NCBI RefSeq assembly: GCF_001680005.1
Contig: NC_033569.1
Location: 1,240,001-1,304,000 of the forward strand
Direction of reading: 5' to 3'
DNA length: 64,000 nt
DNA from: Plasmodium coatneyi
Lineage: Eukaryota > Apicomplexa > Aconoidasida > Haemosporida > Plasmodiidae
Both the position numbers and the translations under genes were made by a program. Within the stretch, counting starts at the first letter, position 1. Every line of letters starts with the position of its first letter. Shown piece by piece: positions 56,101 through 64,000 of this stretch. Under the pieces are notes generated by a model. It saw only the letters and a program-made list of their open reading frames with translations. It had not been told where the DNA came from and ran no database searches.

Positions 56101-58813
56101 CTACATTTACCAGCTACTGAATTATTGCACCGTTTCGTTGTTGTATCAATTGGAGACAGCAGAACTGGGTTTTGAAGTGCAAAGCGTCAGGATGAACTTT
56201 ATTGAGAGGCTAAGCAGGAGTGGTTCTACCCAGGGGGGGGTAAAAAAGAGGAGAAAACGTCTAAGATGTTTTGCGAAGTATATGCTAGCCAAACAGCGAA
56301 AGGGTGATGTGGTTAGCGGAAAAAAGGGCAACCACAAGAGGGGTGGCGTCAGAGGGGGAAGTGCCCTAAACGGATTCCTCAAAAAGTGCAAGAAGAAAAT
56401 AAAGAAGAAAAAAAAGACGAAGAAAAAGAAGAAAAAGGAAACAAAAATGAAGACAAAAAAGAATACGAAAAGGAAGACGAAAAAGAAGACGAAAAAGAAG
56501 ACGAAAAAGAAGGCGAAGCCCAGTTGCGGGGTCATACCCAAGCAGAAGGGCATTAAGAAGCTAATAAAATACATGACCTTTTATGAATACCCCAGTGAAA
56601 GTAACCACGAAGGGGAAGATCCAGAGAAGGTGAATCCCAATTGGGTGGAATTGTCTCATAACGTAGGGGGGATAGAAATGGAGGAAGCTTCCTTGGGGGG
56701 GGACACTTCCCATTTTTGCATCGGGGGAAATGCGGACGTGGGAGAAGACCAGACGAACGTTAATACCTACCAGGAGGGGGTAACCATTAGGCCGCCCTCA
56801 GGTGAAGCTGATTATGAGCACCATGTGAGAAGCGAAAGTGGCGGTGATGTGGATCATATTGATGGGGTGGACGACCCCCCTGTGGAGGACGACCTCCCCT
56901 TGGGAAGCAGCAGCGCCAACTTTGGGGACACCAAGTGGGAGGAAGAAAAGGTAATTCCTTCCTCCCTCTACCCTGCGAACGAATCGGACCTGTGGACTCA
57001 TTATCCAGTGCACCCCGTAACAGAAGACGGTGCAGAAGTGCATTACTTAGTGGGTGACCAAAATGGGTGGAACTGGTTGCAGCGTCCCACGAAGAGACAG
57101 ATGGATGACGCGTTTGACAGGAACATACACGGAAGTGACCTTTTGTATGATTCGATTTATAGGAAGAAATGCTTCCTCTACAGCTACATGTGTATTTTTA
57201 TATACTTTAACAATGGGATGATTTTTCTGGTTCGAAGGAACTTGATTGCGAAGGGGGGACAAGGTGCGGCTCACCAGATGAGTAACCAGGCAACTACCCT
57301 TTCGCTAACCGAGGAGCTGTGCCATGATGACGGGGTTACCCTGGCAACCCGTCTGGACAACGTCTACTATAACAAGTCGCTTTACTGCGATGTGCAGATA
57401 GAGGAGGTAGACACTGTCGACTTTAGTATGGTCGATGCTAGCATGGTGGACGATGGCGCCGTCCAGGGTGGCAGCCTCCTCAGCAGAAGCGCTCATAGTG
57501 TAAGAAGGAACCCACACATCGGCACCTGCGAAGACCTGCACGCAATACAAAAAGAGGGACTAAAGAACCTGTACACGTATAGCAACTTTTTTAGCGTCTA
57601 CGATTTCGATATAAAGGAGCTACTCGGAAGTGACGACATTTTTGAGGATATAAAGGGGGGGAGTAAAATGAAAAAGAAGAAGAGTCGGATGAAGAAGAAA
57701 AACAGGACAAACGGGATAGATCTGCACAGAGGAAGAGAAGACCCCCAGGAGTACTGCTCAGATGCAAGAAATAGCTCCACTACCAACACAGCATCTGACC
57801 TCTCCCAAAATATGACCCTAGCCCATAAGATTTACACCATTGTGAGGAATAAAAATTGCCTTTTAAAAGACGCCATTCATAGGGACAGTCGGGTGGATCA
57901 TTTAACAAGTCCAGCAGAAGAGGAAGAGTTAAAGGAACCCCATTTGAAAGAAGCAATGTTCGAGGGATGTGCCCAATTGGGAGACAAATGGATAGAGACC
58001 CCCCAACTGGGAAGTGAAAAAGTGCCATGCGTGAGTCCCCAACTGGATGAGCCAAATAACCATCCCCACGCACACAGTAGTCCAACGGAAGGACATCCCC
58101 TTCCCTGGAGTGACTACAATGAAGACCTGCCCGACGGGCTGACGAAGCCCCAAGAGGGGGAGGAGCAGTTCCAGTCGGCCGAAGAGCGAAGCGGCAGCAG
58201 GGAAGGCAAGAACGATGGTGACTGTGTAGACTTCCATGATGGTGACAGCGACGCAGACATAAATGGTTCAGATTGCGCAGACTTCAGTAGTTCAGACTGC
58301 GAAGACATGAATGGCTTAGACAGCGCCCTGGGGAAGAAACCCAATGTGTACCTCAAGACGGTAAAGTTCCTGGAAACGCAAATGCGTTACAGCATCTTAC
58401 TAATGAACAAAAGGATCTTTTTAAAATATCTACACGAATATCTGAAGCTGCTGCTGGAGTATGTAGACATCCAGAGGATTCAGCAGATCTTCCAATATTT
58501 CATCCACGCAACATTGTACCATTCGCAAGCCTTCCTGTCCGATTTACACATTTTTTTAGAAGGCATGGAGCAACCCTACTGGGTGGATACGAATGCGTTA
58601 CTATCCATGAATGTGCATTTCTTCTTTTTGGTTCTGTTCATTTATCACAACTTTTTACTGCCCATGTGGAGGAAGGTGAAGAGGAAGAGGAGGAAGGTCG
58701 GCAGCCAGGTTAATCCTCGCTTCCAACCCTTTCTGGCCTTCCTGAAGGAGGCGCGAAATTTCATACGTCACATCCAGAGGACCTTCCAGCACAACTTTCG
58801 TTACATAGCATAG
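50126..58813 (+). CDS. HIRA: HIRA-like WD40 histone chaperone with very large low-complexity inserts
   Basis: HIRA family: the replication-independent H3.3-H4 chaperone scaffold. The start at 50126 (MYTEKLNLNSENEKITSLDF) fits the first propeller strand; 16 further in-frame codons upstream are probably untranslated. The 2895-aa protein has an N-terminal WD40 propeller (for example IRWSFNGQYLASCDSGGTLV, IFDLAWSRDNEHVVCGVSKG, IKGVCFHPTNNSIIAQSSDN, VDASWSSVSDQLVIGASNGS) up to ~residue 512, interrupted by a Gln/Pro-rich insert. At ~564-574 RNRIAPRIKYL resembles the HIRA B-domain that binds ASF1. A second folded region at ~1870-1985 (YLLWEDEVAGKLIKQVLFGN) resembles the C-terminal Hira domain. Between and after these lie acidic repeats, Ser/Asn/Gln repeats and Lys-rich tracts. 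A CAF-1 p60-type protein is the alternative, but the B-domain position and C-terminal domain favour HIRA. Confidence 0.78.
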   Translation: MYTEKLNLNSENEKITSLDFQPCSTVNRLAISSLHQIKIYRIPVYDTSSRRKIRIELLFISNDHNLVYINTIRWSFNGQYLASCDSGGTLVCYELDCNRNGKVPQEEITPLPKEVTANCALGNICTTPNSNNREDWKITRCIKILESGEIFDLAWSRDNEHVVCGVSKGMVYIFNLKKSYISQKLFVKGTRENIKGVCFHPTNNSIIAQSSDNIVCLWRKINTYPEEKNLLLICGGQSGRSFDKEEKEDTSSKQYEGTNTTQGGDSTQSQRITREHFECLYEEHMNQTDKNIDTPTIRHIYFDSFGKYASITHIPNDGRNCGVLLKINNSEQVNRRRLFLDGHDSCIRVAKIGHKVFIDRRKKKLYSLYCQCSDNGVISLWKIFLKRVKHSGRTHHPRGNTHLVQGRHPSEVDKQHKQAQQQPPQQQPSNEPSNEPPQHSPSQRRYSPSNGQLPHANRKKKKKKVNRYAKCFLIIQSLLEEQTCAVDASWSSVSDQLVIGASNGSVYIVQINVHALKLKPFYNQVFLKINEITLKCNGDYAADIAQQSSAKVKSGRDLVEKKARNRIAPRIKYLYDEHGNIVQNAKSHDVIHILQCTICTDQVDHALYFGSTLKRGPSSGGLLLGGGKYRNRRINYRFNFPSFVRSFLCVVFKCVEFVLTGLLPLWEVHAAAAESPQEVSSEGGHSGHSGDSGNRRQSNYSGGGSGMSNGLGDSVGSGGGGSGTMGSGDDEDDGNDRDRRRGNYATDDQVDDEEEEPLEEEEEENEADDDEGDDTPMGSNPPVGSNLRSSNSRSSYSRSGPVMGATEAPTDYKRNTRQSKNKGKSKKKTKSKVKSTKEKKVKNRSISRSGRERKGSRLTKSHIDIGHYLTSNENLSIVNVEYVNEDNEVMNPYSNSHMHSNRSRRTVSGYFPNDDGSRSSSPMSSLQDDESMDESSKNIDLKILDIIRNQYNKESNADTTIPLLHDGLCAFPPVEDCGGGNSYVSKVDDNSRYLVKKEGRGNEDRKKNKVKEGCVVSKRDRKKVAKRNEGKKRVKKEGKKKPKKGRTTGVETVKQVSNLTAHGTSEREEEETKTATTVMSERPKRESPEGHPAEAIIQSMEQFNGDPYGGMAGKCAPKSRKEARREAKREAKKEAKEARKKVKRGEKNTNENGREDKAIEHTNRLMEDTQEDGKGEYLKGEAPHAVCSETREAKEVRREAKREVRREAIKHPSKDPSRNVSPKKKKKPKKRKSGKNSDREWDNFNPHVDLCYSEEAELVPKEPPRESKEIMDSYNIEKNETYEGKNRGSEFYSSNDVNAGELSRSNEVKGNYTSECPEDYNNQDQTSVTPKYGMNLLGGQFSQPGESIRKDSVVRSPSLEDEELASSERNNHMCVDADEYSEGYNGECVDEFVDARSSVLNSDYGDDRLEGDRLEDDRLDDDRLDDDRLDDDRLEDDRLEDDPLDDDPEEGDHMEDDPEEDNRLDDSHLEDDHMKDDPEEDDHLEDDAEEDGHLDDDAEEDDHVEDDAEEDDHVEEGQSDDLAEKSCDTHSSTNEERNATYKRSFERTSPYNSYKRRKREHPNKKGKVEGRSFYSNGISDQRLHSAPVKKNVIDIGNSEEEEDTLVRGEGRMDADGVKKNLKKAIYVIGGGEEGDDEEGEEHNSVGAEIIMLDGGVVQEVPQEEMQSLSQQSGSNQSLSNQSLSNRSLSNQSLSMQPSAVQPLPRKTQLYEEAHGTHNYTEREINLIEEDSVETEEQDGLREMEDAMQEETIPKGVKKENYYERDASGDNLSVKTLKRYTLDGVNNSGSKRVPTEGFEKIIGRGGGSSNRNNIHGKRNWINVSTSSEREEDTSKSGKNGGSTYSDAINGSNSSGERNHIDNVHVEKYKNKIFFFDSRRENCLICCMLGDGSTNSVDHVAHSIEGRRSFYLLWEDEVAGKLIKQVLFGNYLFVVTAQKGLYILNVFHIESRLVLYNFVLPLTTRVCDICVIKNLRVGRDIYTFFYLRDSKKSYYIYQLLNYCTVSLLYQLETAELGFEVQSVRMNFIERLSRSGSTQGGVKKRRKRLRCFAKYMLAKQRKGDVVSGKKGNHKRGGVRGGSALNGFLKKCKKKIKKKKKTKKKKKKETKMKTKKNTKRKTKKKTKKKTKKKAKPSCGVIPKQKGIKKLIKYMTFYEYPSESNHEGEDPEKVNPNWVELSHNVGGIEMEEASLGGDTSHFCIGGNADVGEDQTNVNTYQEGVTIRPPSGEADYEHHVRSESGGDVDHIDGVDDPPVEDDLPLGSSSANFGDTKWEEEKVIPSSLYPANESDLWTHYPVHPVTEDGAEVHYLVGDQNGWNWLQRPTKRQMDDAFDRNIHGSDLLYDSIYRKKCFLYSYMCIFIYFNNGMIFLVRRNLIAKGGQGAAHQMSNQATTLSLTEELCHDDGVTLATRLDNVYYNKSLYCDVQIEEVDTVDFSMVDASMVDDGAVQGGSLLSRSAHSVRRNPHIGTCEDLHAIQKEGLKNLYTYSNFFSVYDFDIKELLGSDDIFEDIKGGSKMKKKKSRMKKKNRTNGIDLHRGREDPQEYCSDARNSSTTNTASDLSQNMTLAHKIYTIVRNKNCLLKDAIHRDSRVDHLTSPAEEEELKEPHLKEAMFEGCAQLGDKWIETPQLGSEKVPCVSPQLDEPNNHPHAHSSPTEGHPLPWSDYNEDLPDGLTKPQEGEEQFQSAEERSGSREGKNDGDCVDFHDGDSDADINGSDCADFSSSDCEDMNGLDSALGKKPNVYLKTVKFLETQMRYSILLMNKRIFLKYLHEYLKLLLEYVDIQRIQQIFQYFIHATLYHSQAFLSDLHIFLEGMEQPYWVDTNALLSMNVHFFFLVLFIYHNFLLPMWRKVKRKRRKVGSQVNPRFQPFLAFLKEARNFIRHIQRTFQHNFRYIA
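54338..54680 (+). repeat. Acidic coding minisatellite in the HIRA-like gene
   Basis: Twelve- to fifteen-nucleotide units such as GACGATCGGTTGGAT, which later change to GACGATCACTTGGAA, encode D-D-R-L-D/E and then D-D-H-L/V-E repeats. The array shifts gradually from one unit type to the other, a sign of unequal exchange followed by drift. Confidence 0.9.
55135..55215 (+). repeat. 15-nt coding minisatellite, S-N-Q-S-L
   Basis: Tandem TCAAATCAATCATTG units encode Ser-Asn-Gln-Ser-Leu about five times inside the HIRA-like protein. Confidence 0.9.
56390..56518 (+). repeat. Lysine-rich coding repeat in the HIRA-like gene
   Basis: AAGAAGACGAAA-type units encode about 40 residues made almost only of Lys and Thr. 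This is a likely nuclear-localisation or DNA-contact segment, but the function is inferred from composition. Confidence 0.85.
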
Positions 58814-59062
58814 CGTCTTCGTGAAACGCACGTGTGTACATACATGCATGCTTTGTGTTGTGTGTGTATACATGCATTCCCGTTTGTTTGTTTTTTGCCA
58901 CACCGTACATAAAAATGACAACAAAAAAAAGAAAAAATTAATATTAGGAGAAACGAATGAAAGTGAAACATGAGGGGAAACTTTTCCCATCCGGTAAGGG
59001 TTAGAAAAAACAAATGGAATTTTTGGACAAATGTTGGGACAGGCTACTGTATGACGCGAACT
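58814..59062. other. Convergent 3' region with repeat copy
   Basis: 249 nt between opposing stop codons. It contains TG-rich sequence, then the 27-nt dispersed repeat at 58897-58923 and A-rich sequence. Confidence 0.6.
58897..58923 (+). repeat. Dispersed 27-nt repeat, copy 2
   Basis: GCCACACCGTACATAAAAAT followed by GACAACA, matching 30820-30846 with one substitution, again after a T-rich run. Confidence 0.8.
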
Positions 59063-62000
59063 TCACAGGTACTCCACCTGCACCATGTTGGAATTCCCCA
59101 GGATGTCGCTCTCCGTGGGTACCTCCTGCGTGAAGGGGTCGTCGTCAATCGACGCTTTATACAGTTCCAGCTTTTTCAGAAACTTGGAATGGATCTTCTG
59201 CACCCGCTCCGTGTCCAGCACGAGCTCCTTGTGTTCCTCGGGCGTCTTCTCCCAGATGTGCGGGTTCAGGTATTCCAGTCCTACGGGGTCAGATAAGGAA
59301 GCGGTGAAATGACGATACGGTGTGATGACGACATGACGATACGGTGTGATGACGAATCAGCTGGTCGACCTACCCGGGGGGGGCTTGTAATCCGGGTAAC
59401 CGTCCGATGAAACCAGTTGGTTATGCGGTGCAGTGAACCGCCGCTCGAACGAGGTGTACTCATCCGTGTACTCCTTTATCGTTCGTTCAGTTTCCTGGTT
59501 CACCGTAATATCGTCATTCACGACGCAGCTGCCCTGTCGAATTTTTTCCAAAGCGATCTCCATATTTATTAGTGCCCTCTTCATAATACGAGGGTTAACC
59601 TTCTTATCCCAGGAAAAGGTTTTGTCAATTCCTGTGCCATACATGAGTGCGTTGTTCTGTTTGTCGTAGAATAAAATTTTCGACTGATCTTTTTTCAGCC
59701 AAATGCCCTTTAGGAACCTCGGTTGGTAGTTCTGTCTCTTTAGGAAGTCCTCCTGGCTAGCTAGCGAATTGTTGAAAATGGTAAAGTCATAATTCTTCTC
59801 ATCTTTTATGGCATATGGTTCTTCGATGAATTCACCAGGTGGGAGAGAAATGTATACAAAGTTGGAGAGATAATCTTTAAAAAAAATGTGGTCGAAAAAT
59901 TGGAGAGTGTTATCCACTAAGATGACGTCCTTTTTCCGGTAAATTTTTGGGTTCCTCATGTCTTCCACCAGGACGTCGTAAATGTCTCTGGACAAACAGG
60001 GGGTTACCTCATCCTGAGGGGAATTCCTCTCCTTCTTCCTAACATGCATGATTTTATTGTTCTGAACATTGCACAGGTATTCCATGTAGTCGTTATCGTA
60101 GTCAACAATTTTTACCCTGTACCGTTTACCCATCTTCTTTTGCTTCTTCCTCGGTTTGCAGAGCGTCATTGGGGGTGAGACCGATTCGGCTTCAGTGTCG
60201 GAAGCATACTCTGCTGCTGTGAGATCTTTGTCCGGTGCCCCCTCTTGACATTCTACCTCCTTGTTCGTATACTTCAACTTAATAAAGGTGTCTAAAATAT
60301 CCATGTCCACCTTTTCGTGATTTGCGAACTTCTTCTGGGCGAGGCTCCTGTTCTCCATGTATTCGGGCTTCTCCTCCAGGTCGTAGATGGGGTTTAAGTT
60401 TGTATCCACTTCGTGGTTGTAGTCCAGGTAGTTCTTTACCTTCGGGATGTAACCCTCTGCGTACTGCACGTGCGGCGCTACTTCACGCACCTCACAAAAG
60501 AAGATGCTTTCGTAGAGGCAAGACCTCGTGTAGGGGTCCTTCTCCAGGAACTCGCGTGCCTCTTCCTCGTCCCTGCAGTTGGCAATGGTCAGCTCGGCCA
60601 GGCAGTATCGTGCGAACTTCCCGAGGGGGGCACCACCAGCAGCGTCATCACGAGCATCAGTGGCGTTATCACTATTGGAGGTGTTATCCGAATACGTGGT
60701 TTCCGCCTCATTGGCTACGTTCGGATCTTGGTCGACACTGTTAACACGACGAATACTGCTATCCGAGTCGACCTCCACGGAAGAACAACGATCGTAGGCA
60801 CCCATCTCCTGGTCGAACTTGGCCAGCACGCTCTTCGTCTGGGCCTCCGTAATAGGCAAGTACTGCTTAGGAGTCAAAAACAGATCCTTCAAATTATCCT
60901 TTGCGGCCCGTTTCAAAACACCCAACTTGAAAACCATATTAGAACGAATAAAAAAACGCATGTGCTTTTCATACAGTGCGTTCATGTGGTCCAGTTTGTC
61001 CTGGTTAAAAAATTTTAGAAATAAATAATTTTTCTGTAGGAACAAGTTGGGAAAGATACCCAGTAAGAAGTGGTCACTGTTCTGTTCGTAGGCATATAAG
61101 TATAGTTCCTCACACAGTCCCAGCTTCACATAAGGGTTGGATTTCAAAAACATATCTGCGTAGTGCAAATTTACGGACGTGAAGAAAAGCAGATTGCCAA
61201 TAATATTTTCCTTCCTCTTTAAATTGAAGACCATTAACACCTTGGACGTGTTCTGGTATATCCTCGTGGAAAGCTTCACCCAGGAGAGGAACTCCAAGGC
61301 GTATCTATGGCGAACGTTTTTATTAAACCTTTCATAAATTTGTTCATCATTTTCATTCTCGTAATTATACTTCTTGTCTAAGAAAAGACAGACGTACACT
61401 TTCCAGTGCACAGGAACAGACGGGTAGTAGAGATCCTCTTCTCTAATATTCCTCTCCAGATTTTCTATCTTGTTTGCATTGTAAACTCTTTTGAATTTTT
61501 TCATCGGCCCATCGTTTTCTCCATCGTAATATATGGGTAAATGTTCGTAATATTTGTGCACGTGATCTCCTCCAAAATCTTTATCTGCAAACCTCCTTCC
61601 ATACGTGTGGTACTTTTTCCTTTTTGTTTCTTCACTTAAGTCATCTGCTTCGTAGTGGACGTCCTCCGAGTGGTAGTCGTCTTCGCTGCACTCAATCATC
61701 GAATCAAAGTAGTTGTCCTTTATTTCGTTTTCGATGCACCCGCTTAGACTCTCATGCAATTCTGGATCCACGGGTTCCATGCGTTCGTTCTCTCCCTCGT
61801 CGAACAGGAAGGTTCTTTTGTTCTTTCTTCGCTCATGAACCTCTTTACGACTTCCTCCGGGGGTGCCACTAATTCCAATGAAGAAATTTTCTTTTCCTCT
61901 TTTTTTTCGCCTTCTCCCCCGCTGATATGTGTTCACTATATATTTTGTCCCCCTTGTTGCTTCTCCACGGGGGATGCTCCTCCCTTCGTTTAAACGACTA

Positions 62001-62104
62001 GTAAGGCGTGGCCCCTTTTGGCGTATACCCACCGACAGGGCCAACCTTCCACCCCCATGTAAGAACGCAAACAGGAGGAGCAACTCCGCTAGCAACTTGG
62101 ACAT
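59063..62104 (-). CDS. Signal/transit-peptide protein, unknown function (possible apicoplast protein)
   Basis: Exon 1 is 62104-59374 and exon 2 is 59280-59063, joined in phase (PPP, then G, then LEYLNPHIWEK) to 982 aa. The N-terminus has a hydrophobic signal sequence (MSKLLAELLLLFAFLHGGG) followed by about 60 residues very rich in Arg/Lys/Ser/Thr/Gly and poor in acids, the classic bipartite apicoplast leader. The mature part is acidic, with many Tyr and Phe, an acidic low-complexity insert (~residues 455-490), and folded-looking stretches such as YVCLFLDKKYNYENENDEQI and FLKGIWLKKDQSKILFYDK. I do not recognise a catalytic motif or family. Targeting is inferred; the endoplasmic reticulum or secretion are alternatives. 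It converges on the HIRA-like gene. Confidence 0.8.
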
Positions 62105-63845
62105 GTTCTCACGCTAACGCAGCCTTCCCCGTGTGGTTACATCGTTTAAGCTCGTTTTATCCACAAGCTGTTAGCCAAGGGGGACTATTCGATCTTCTAC
62201 GTGAGACTACTAGAAGGTGCACCCATTTGGTCTTCTTTCCCCATTTTGCGTATCCCCCCCAAAAGGTGGCACTTCCCTCCGGTGAGCCTTTCCCTATGTG
62301 CGGCAACTCCCACCTCTAACATGTTACCCTCTACACACTTCCACAACGCAATGGCTCGTCAAGGACAGACACTTACACGTAAGTTTCGCCTATCCCTTCC
62401 GTGGAGAGCGGCATGCACTGAAACGGGTTCATCGCAGAATGGCAAATGGGGACGAAACTGCCAAGAGGTGGTCATCCCATAAGTGCACAGAAATGCAAAG
62501 TCACCGTGTGGGAAAAACACAAAAGGGATAATAAAAAAACTCCTATTAAAAATTGCATCCACACGACACGTATGTGAACATAGCAAAAGGGAAATTAACC
62601 CAATTGAAGGAGGAAAAAAACATGGGGTATTTTGTGAGAACAGTTTGGTTGATCACCCGATGGGGGGTGTGAGGGACCCTATATGCGACTCTCCCCCTAG
62701 CGAGGATTTTTTTTTTTTTTTTGCCCATTCGATATTTTCCAATAGTTGGCACGCATTTGGGGGGCGTATAACTGGATTTACTTCCTTTTACCGATATGTA
62801 CAACTCACGGGGGAGGTCAAACCGGGGAAACTCCCGCCTGTGTTGCCGAACTCCGCAGTGGGTTTAACAAATGTGCAGGGAAAAGGGCGCACTCAAAAAT
62901 GTGCATGTCGATGTAACCACACATTCTTTAAATCGTGGGGGTGATAAAAGAAAAAGAAAATATATACCCACAGCGATAAGGACACGAAAGGTATCCAAGG
63001 CAACCGAAGTGGAAAAAAGCGGGCTCTCTACCATATGACTACGCAACACACATGCTTGGAACGACAACCCGCAGGGAACCCTCCCCTTTTATCGTCCTAA
63101 AGGGAGAAAAGCCTATCGTGCATAATCTTCGACCAATCGAACGCTCGAACGTTAGAGCGTAACAAACAAGGAACAAATCATTGTTGCGCAAACTCGCATG
63201 AGCATACACACACCTAACTGGTCTGTCAACCTTGCTGTGTGAGGAAAATAAACCCCCACTCCACCTAATCCATTTATGCCATCTCCACAAAACGTAGTCC
63301 CTTCATCTGAGCAACTAGGTGGGTAAGCCAAACTACCACGCATTACTCATCTGATTGGATAAGTTATGCCCTCTTGCAGGTTAAGCATTTTTTTTTTTTT
63401 CTCACGCACAGCCGAGCTCTGTTTCTTTGTAGTTATAAAAATGCCACGTCGAATTTGAAAAAAAGGGAGGAATTCTCCTAAGACCAGTTTTACATTCGGC
63501 CCTTCCAAGTTGGCAGCAAAATGGGGAAAACAGGACACGTACCATATGTTGCCCCATTTCTAGTGACCATCCAAACGGTAAACACATTATTACACTTCCT
63601 CGTTACATATTTCTCCCTTCCTCATAACCGCACAGTTGATGGAGAATGCGGAAAGGGATCCTTTTCTCGCGTTGTAAAGGTGTACCACATTTTCCACCTC
63701 ATCGTCGACAAGCCTTATGCATGCGCCATGCATCGAGCGATCGCTTCGTGAGAACGCGTCCTACGAGGGAAATTCTTCGAAAGGACCAAAGGAAAGGAGA
63801 CCAAAATTTGTGCACACAGAGTAATGTTAATTTGGCTAGCTGGAA

Positions 63846-63886
<41 letters not shown>

Positions 63887-64000
63887 GCTGCTCAATTCTG
63901 AACAGTGAACATTTCGGAAGTGTACCAATGGCTGAAGTTCTTTTCCCACTTCTCATCACTTGAATTAATCTATATACAATGGGATGGAAAGGGCGCAGCG
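62105..64000. other. Intergenic region at the right end
   Basis: 1.9 kb with a poly(T) near 62707-62722, a T-run near 63389-63400 and a 37-nt poly(A) at 63848-63884. Open frames are short and unlike known proteins. It should contain the promoter of the minus-strand gene ending at 62104 and possibly that of a gene beyond the window. Confidence 0.5.
63848..63884. repeat. 37-nt poly(A)
   Basis: Uninterrupted A tract in the right-hand intergenic region, followed by TAGCTG. Confidence 0.95.

Noticed and set aside
1..64000. Interstitial telomere-type repeats (GGGTTTA), known from P. knowlesi
   Set aside because: I looked for tandem GGGTTTA/GGGTTCA and saw none, so they cannot be used to decide the species.

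Overview
The window is nuclear chromosomal DNA of a malaria parasite, most likely from the Plasmodium vivax / knowlesi / cynomolgi group. The evidence is phase-consistent GT/AG introns, long low-complexity inserts inside otherwise conserved proteins, many homopolymer A/T tracts of 15-39 nt between and inside genes, coding GC far above P. falciparum, and protein sequences close to known Plasmodium families. As I remember P. falciparum chromosome 12, the order myosin J, two unknown genes, CCT3, MIF, MRP2, two unknown genes and a large WD-repeat gene just inboard of MSP9 matches this window, so it is a conserved core block rather than subtelomere. I saw no rRNA, tRNA, transposon or CRISPR array.

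Layout, left to right. An intron-rich gene for a DRC7/lobo-like axonemal protein (866-6594, +) is followed by a class-J-type unconventional myosin (7833-13289 or 13678, +). Converging on it is a three-exon membrane protein (13790-16441, -). Divergent from that is a secreted or plastid-type protein with a SAP-like motif (17317-20085, +). Then come CCT3 (20307-22053, -), MIF (23924-24434, -), a type I membrane protein with repeated aromatic motifs (25571-28297, -), and a tiny two-exon gene (31422-31858, -) that shares an upstream region with the ABC transporter MRP2 (32256-38072, +). A 1504-aa helical protein of unknown role (38432-42946, -) diverges from a 21-exon gene with a mitochondrial-looking N-terminus (43831-48971, +). 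A giant HIRA-like WD40 histone chaperone (50126-58813, +) converges on a gene with a signal/transit-type N-terminus (59063-62104, -). The last 1.9 kb is intergenic.

The genes do not form one pathway. Separate themes are the male-gamete flagellum (DRC7), motors, protein folding (CCT), efflux (MRP2), the secreted cytokine mimic (MIF), chromatin (HIRA) and putative organelle proteins. Exon structures were worked out by hand from splice sites and reading phase. Those of MIF, CCT3, the 21-exon gene and the 59063-62104 gene close exactly in frame and are the most reliable.

The most unusual non-genic signal is a short palindromic motif, core CCTGA-ACAAG-TCAGG with degenerate forms. It recurs about ten times, usually touching a long poly(A) or poly(T) tract, and I do not recognise it as a described element.
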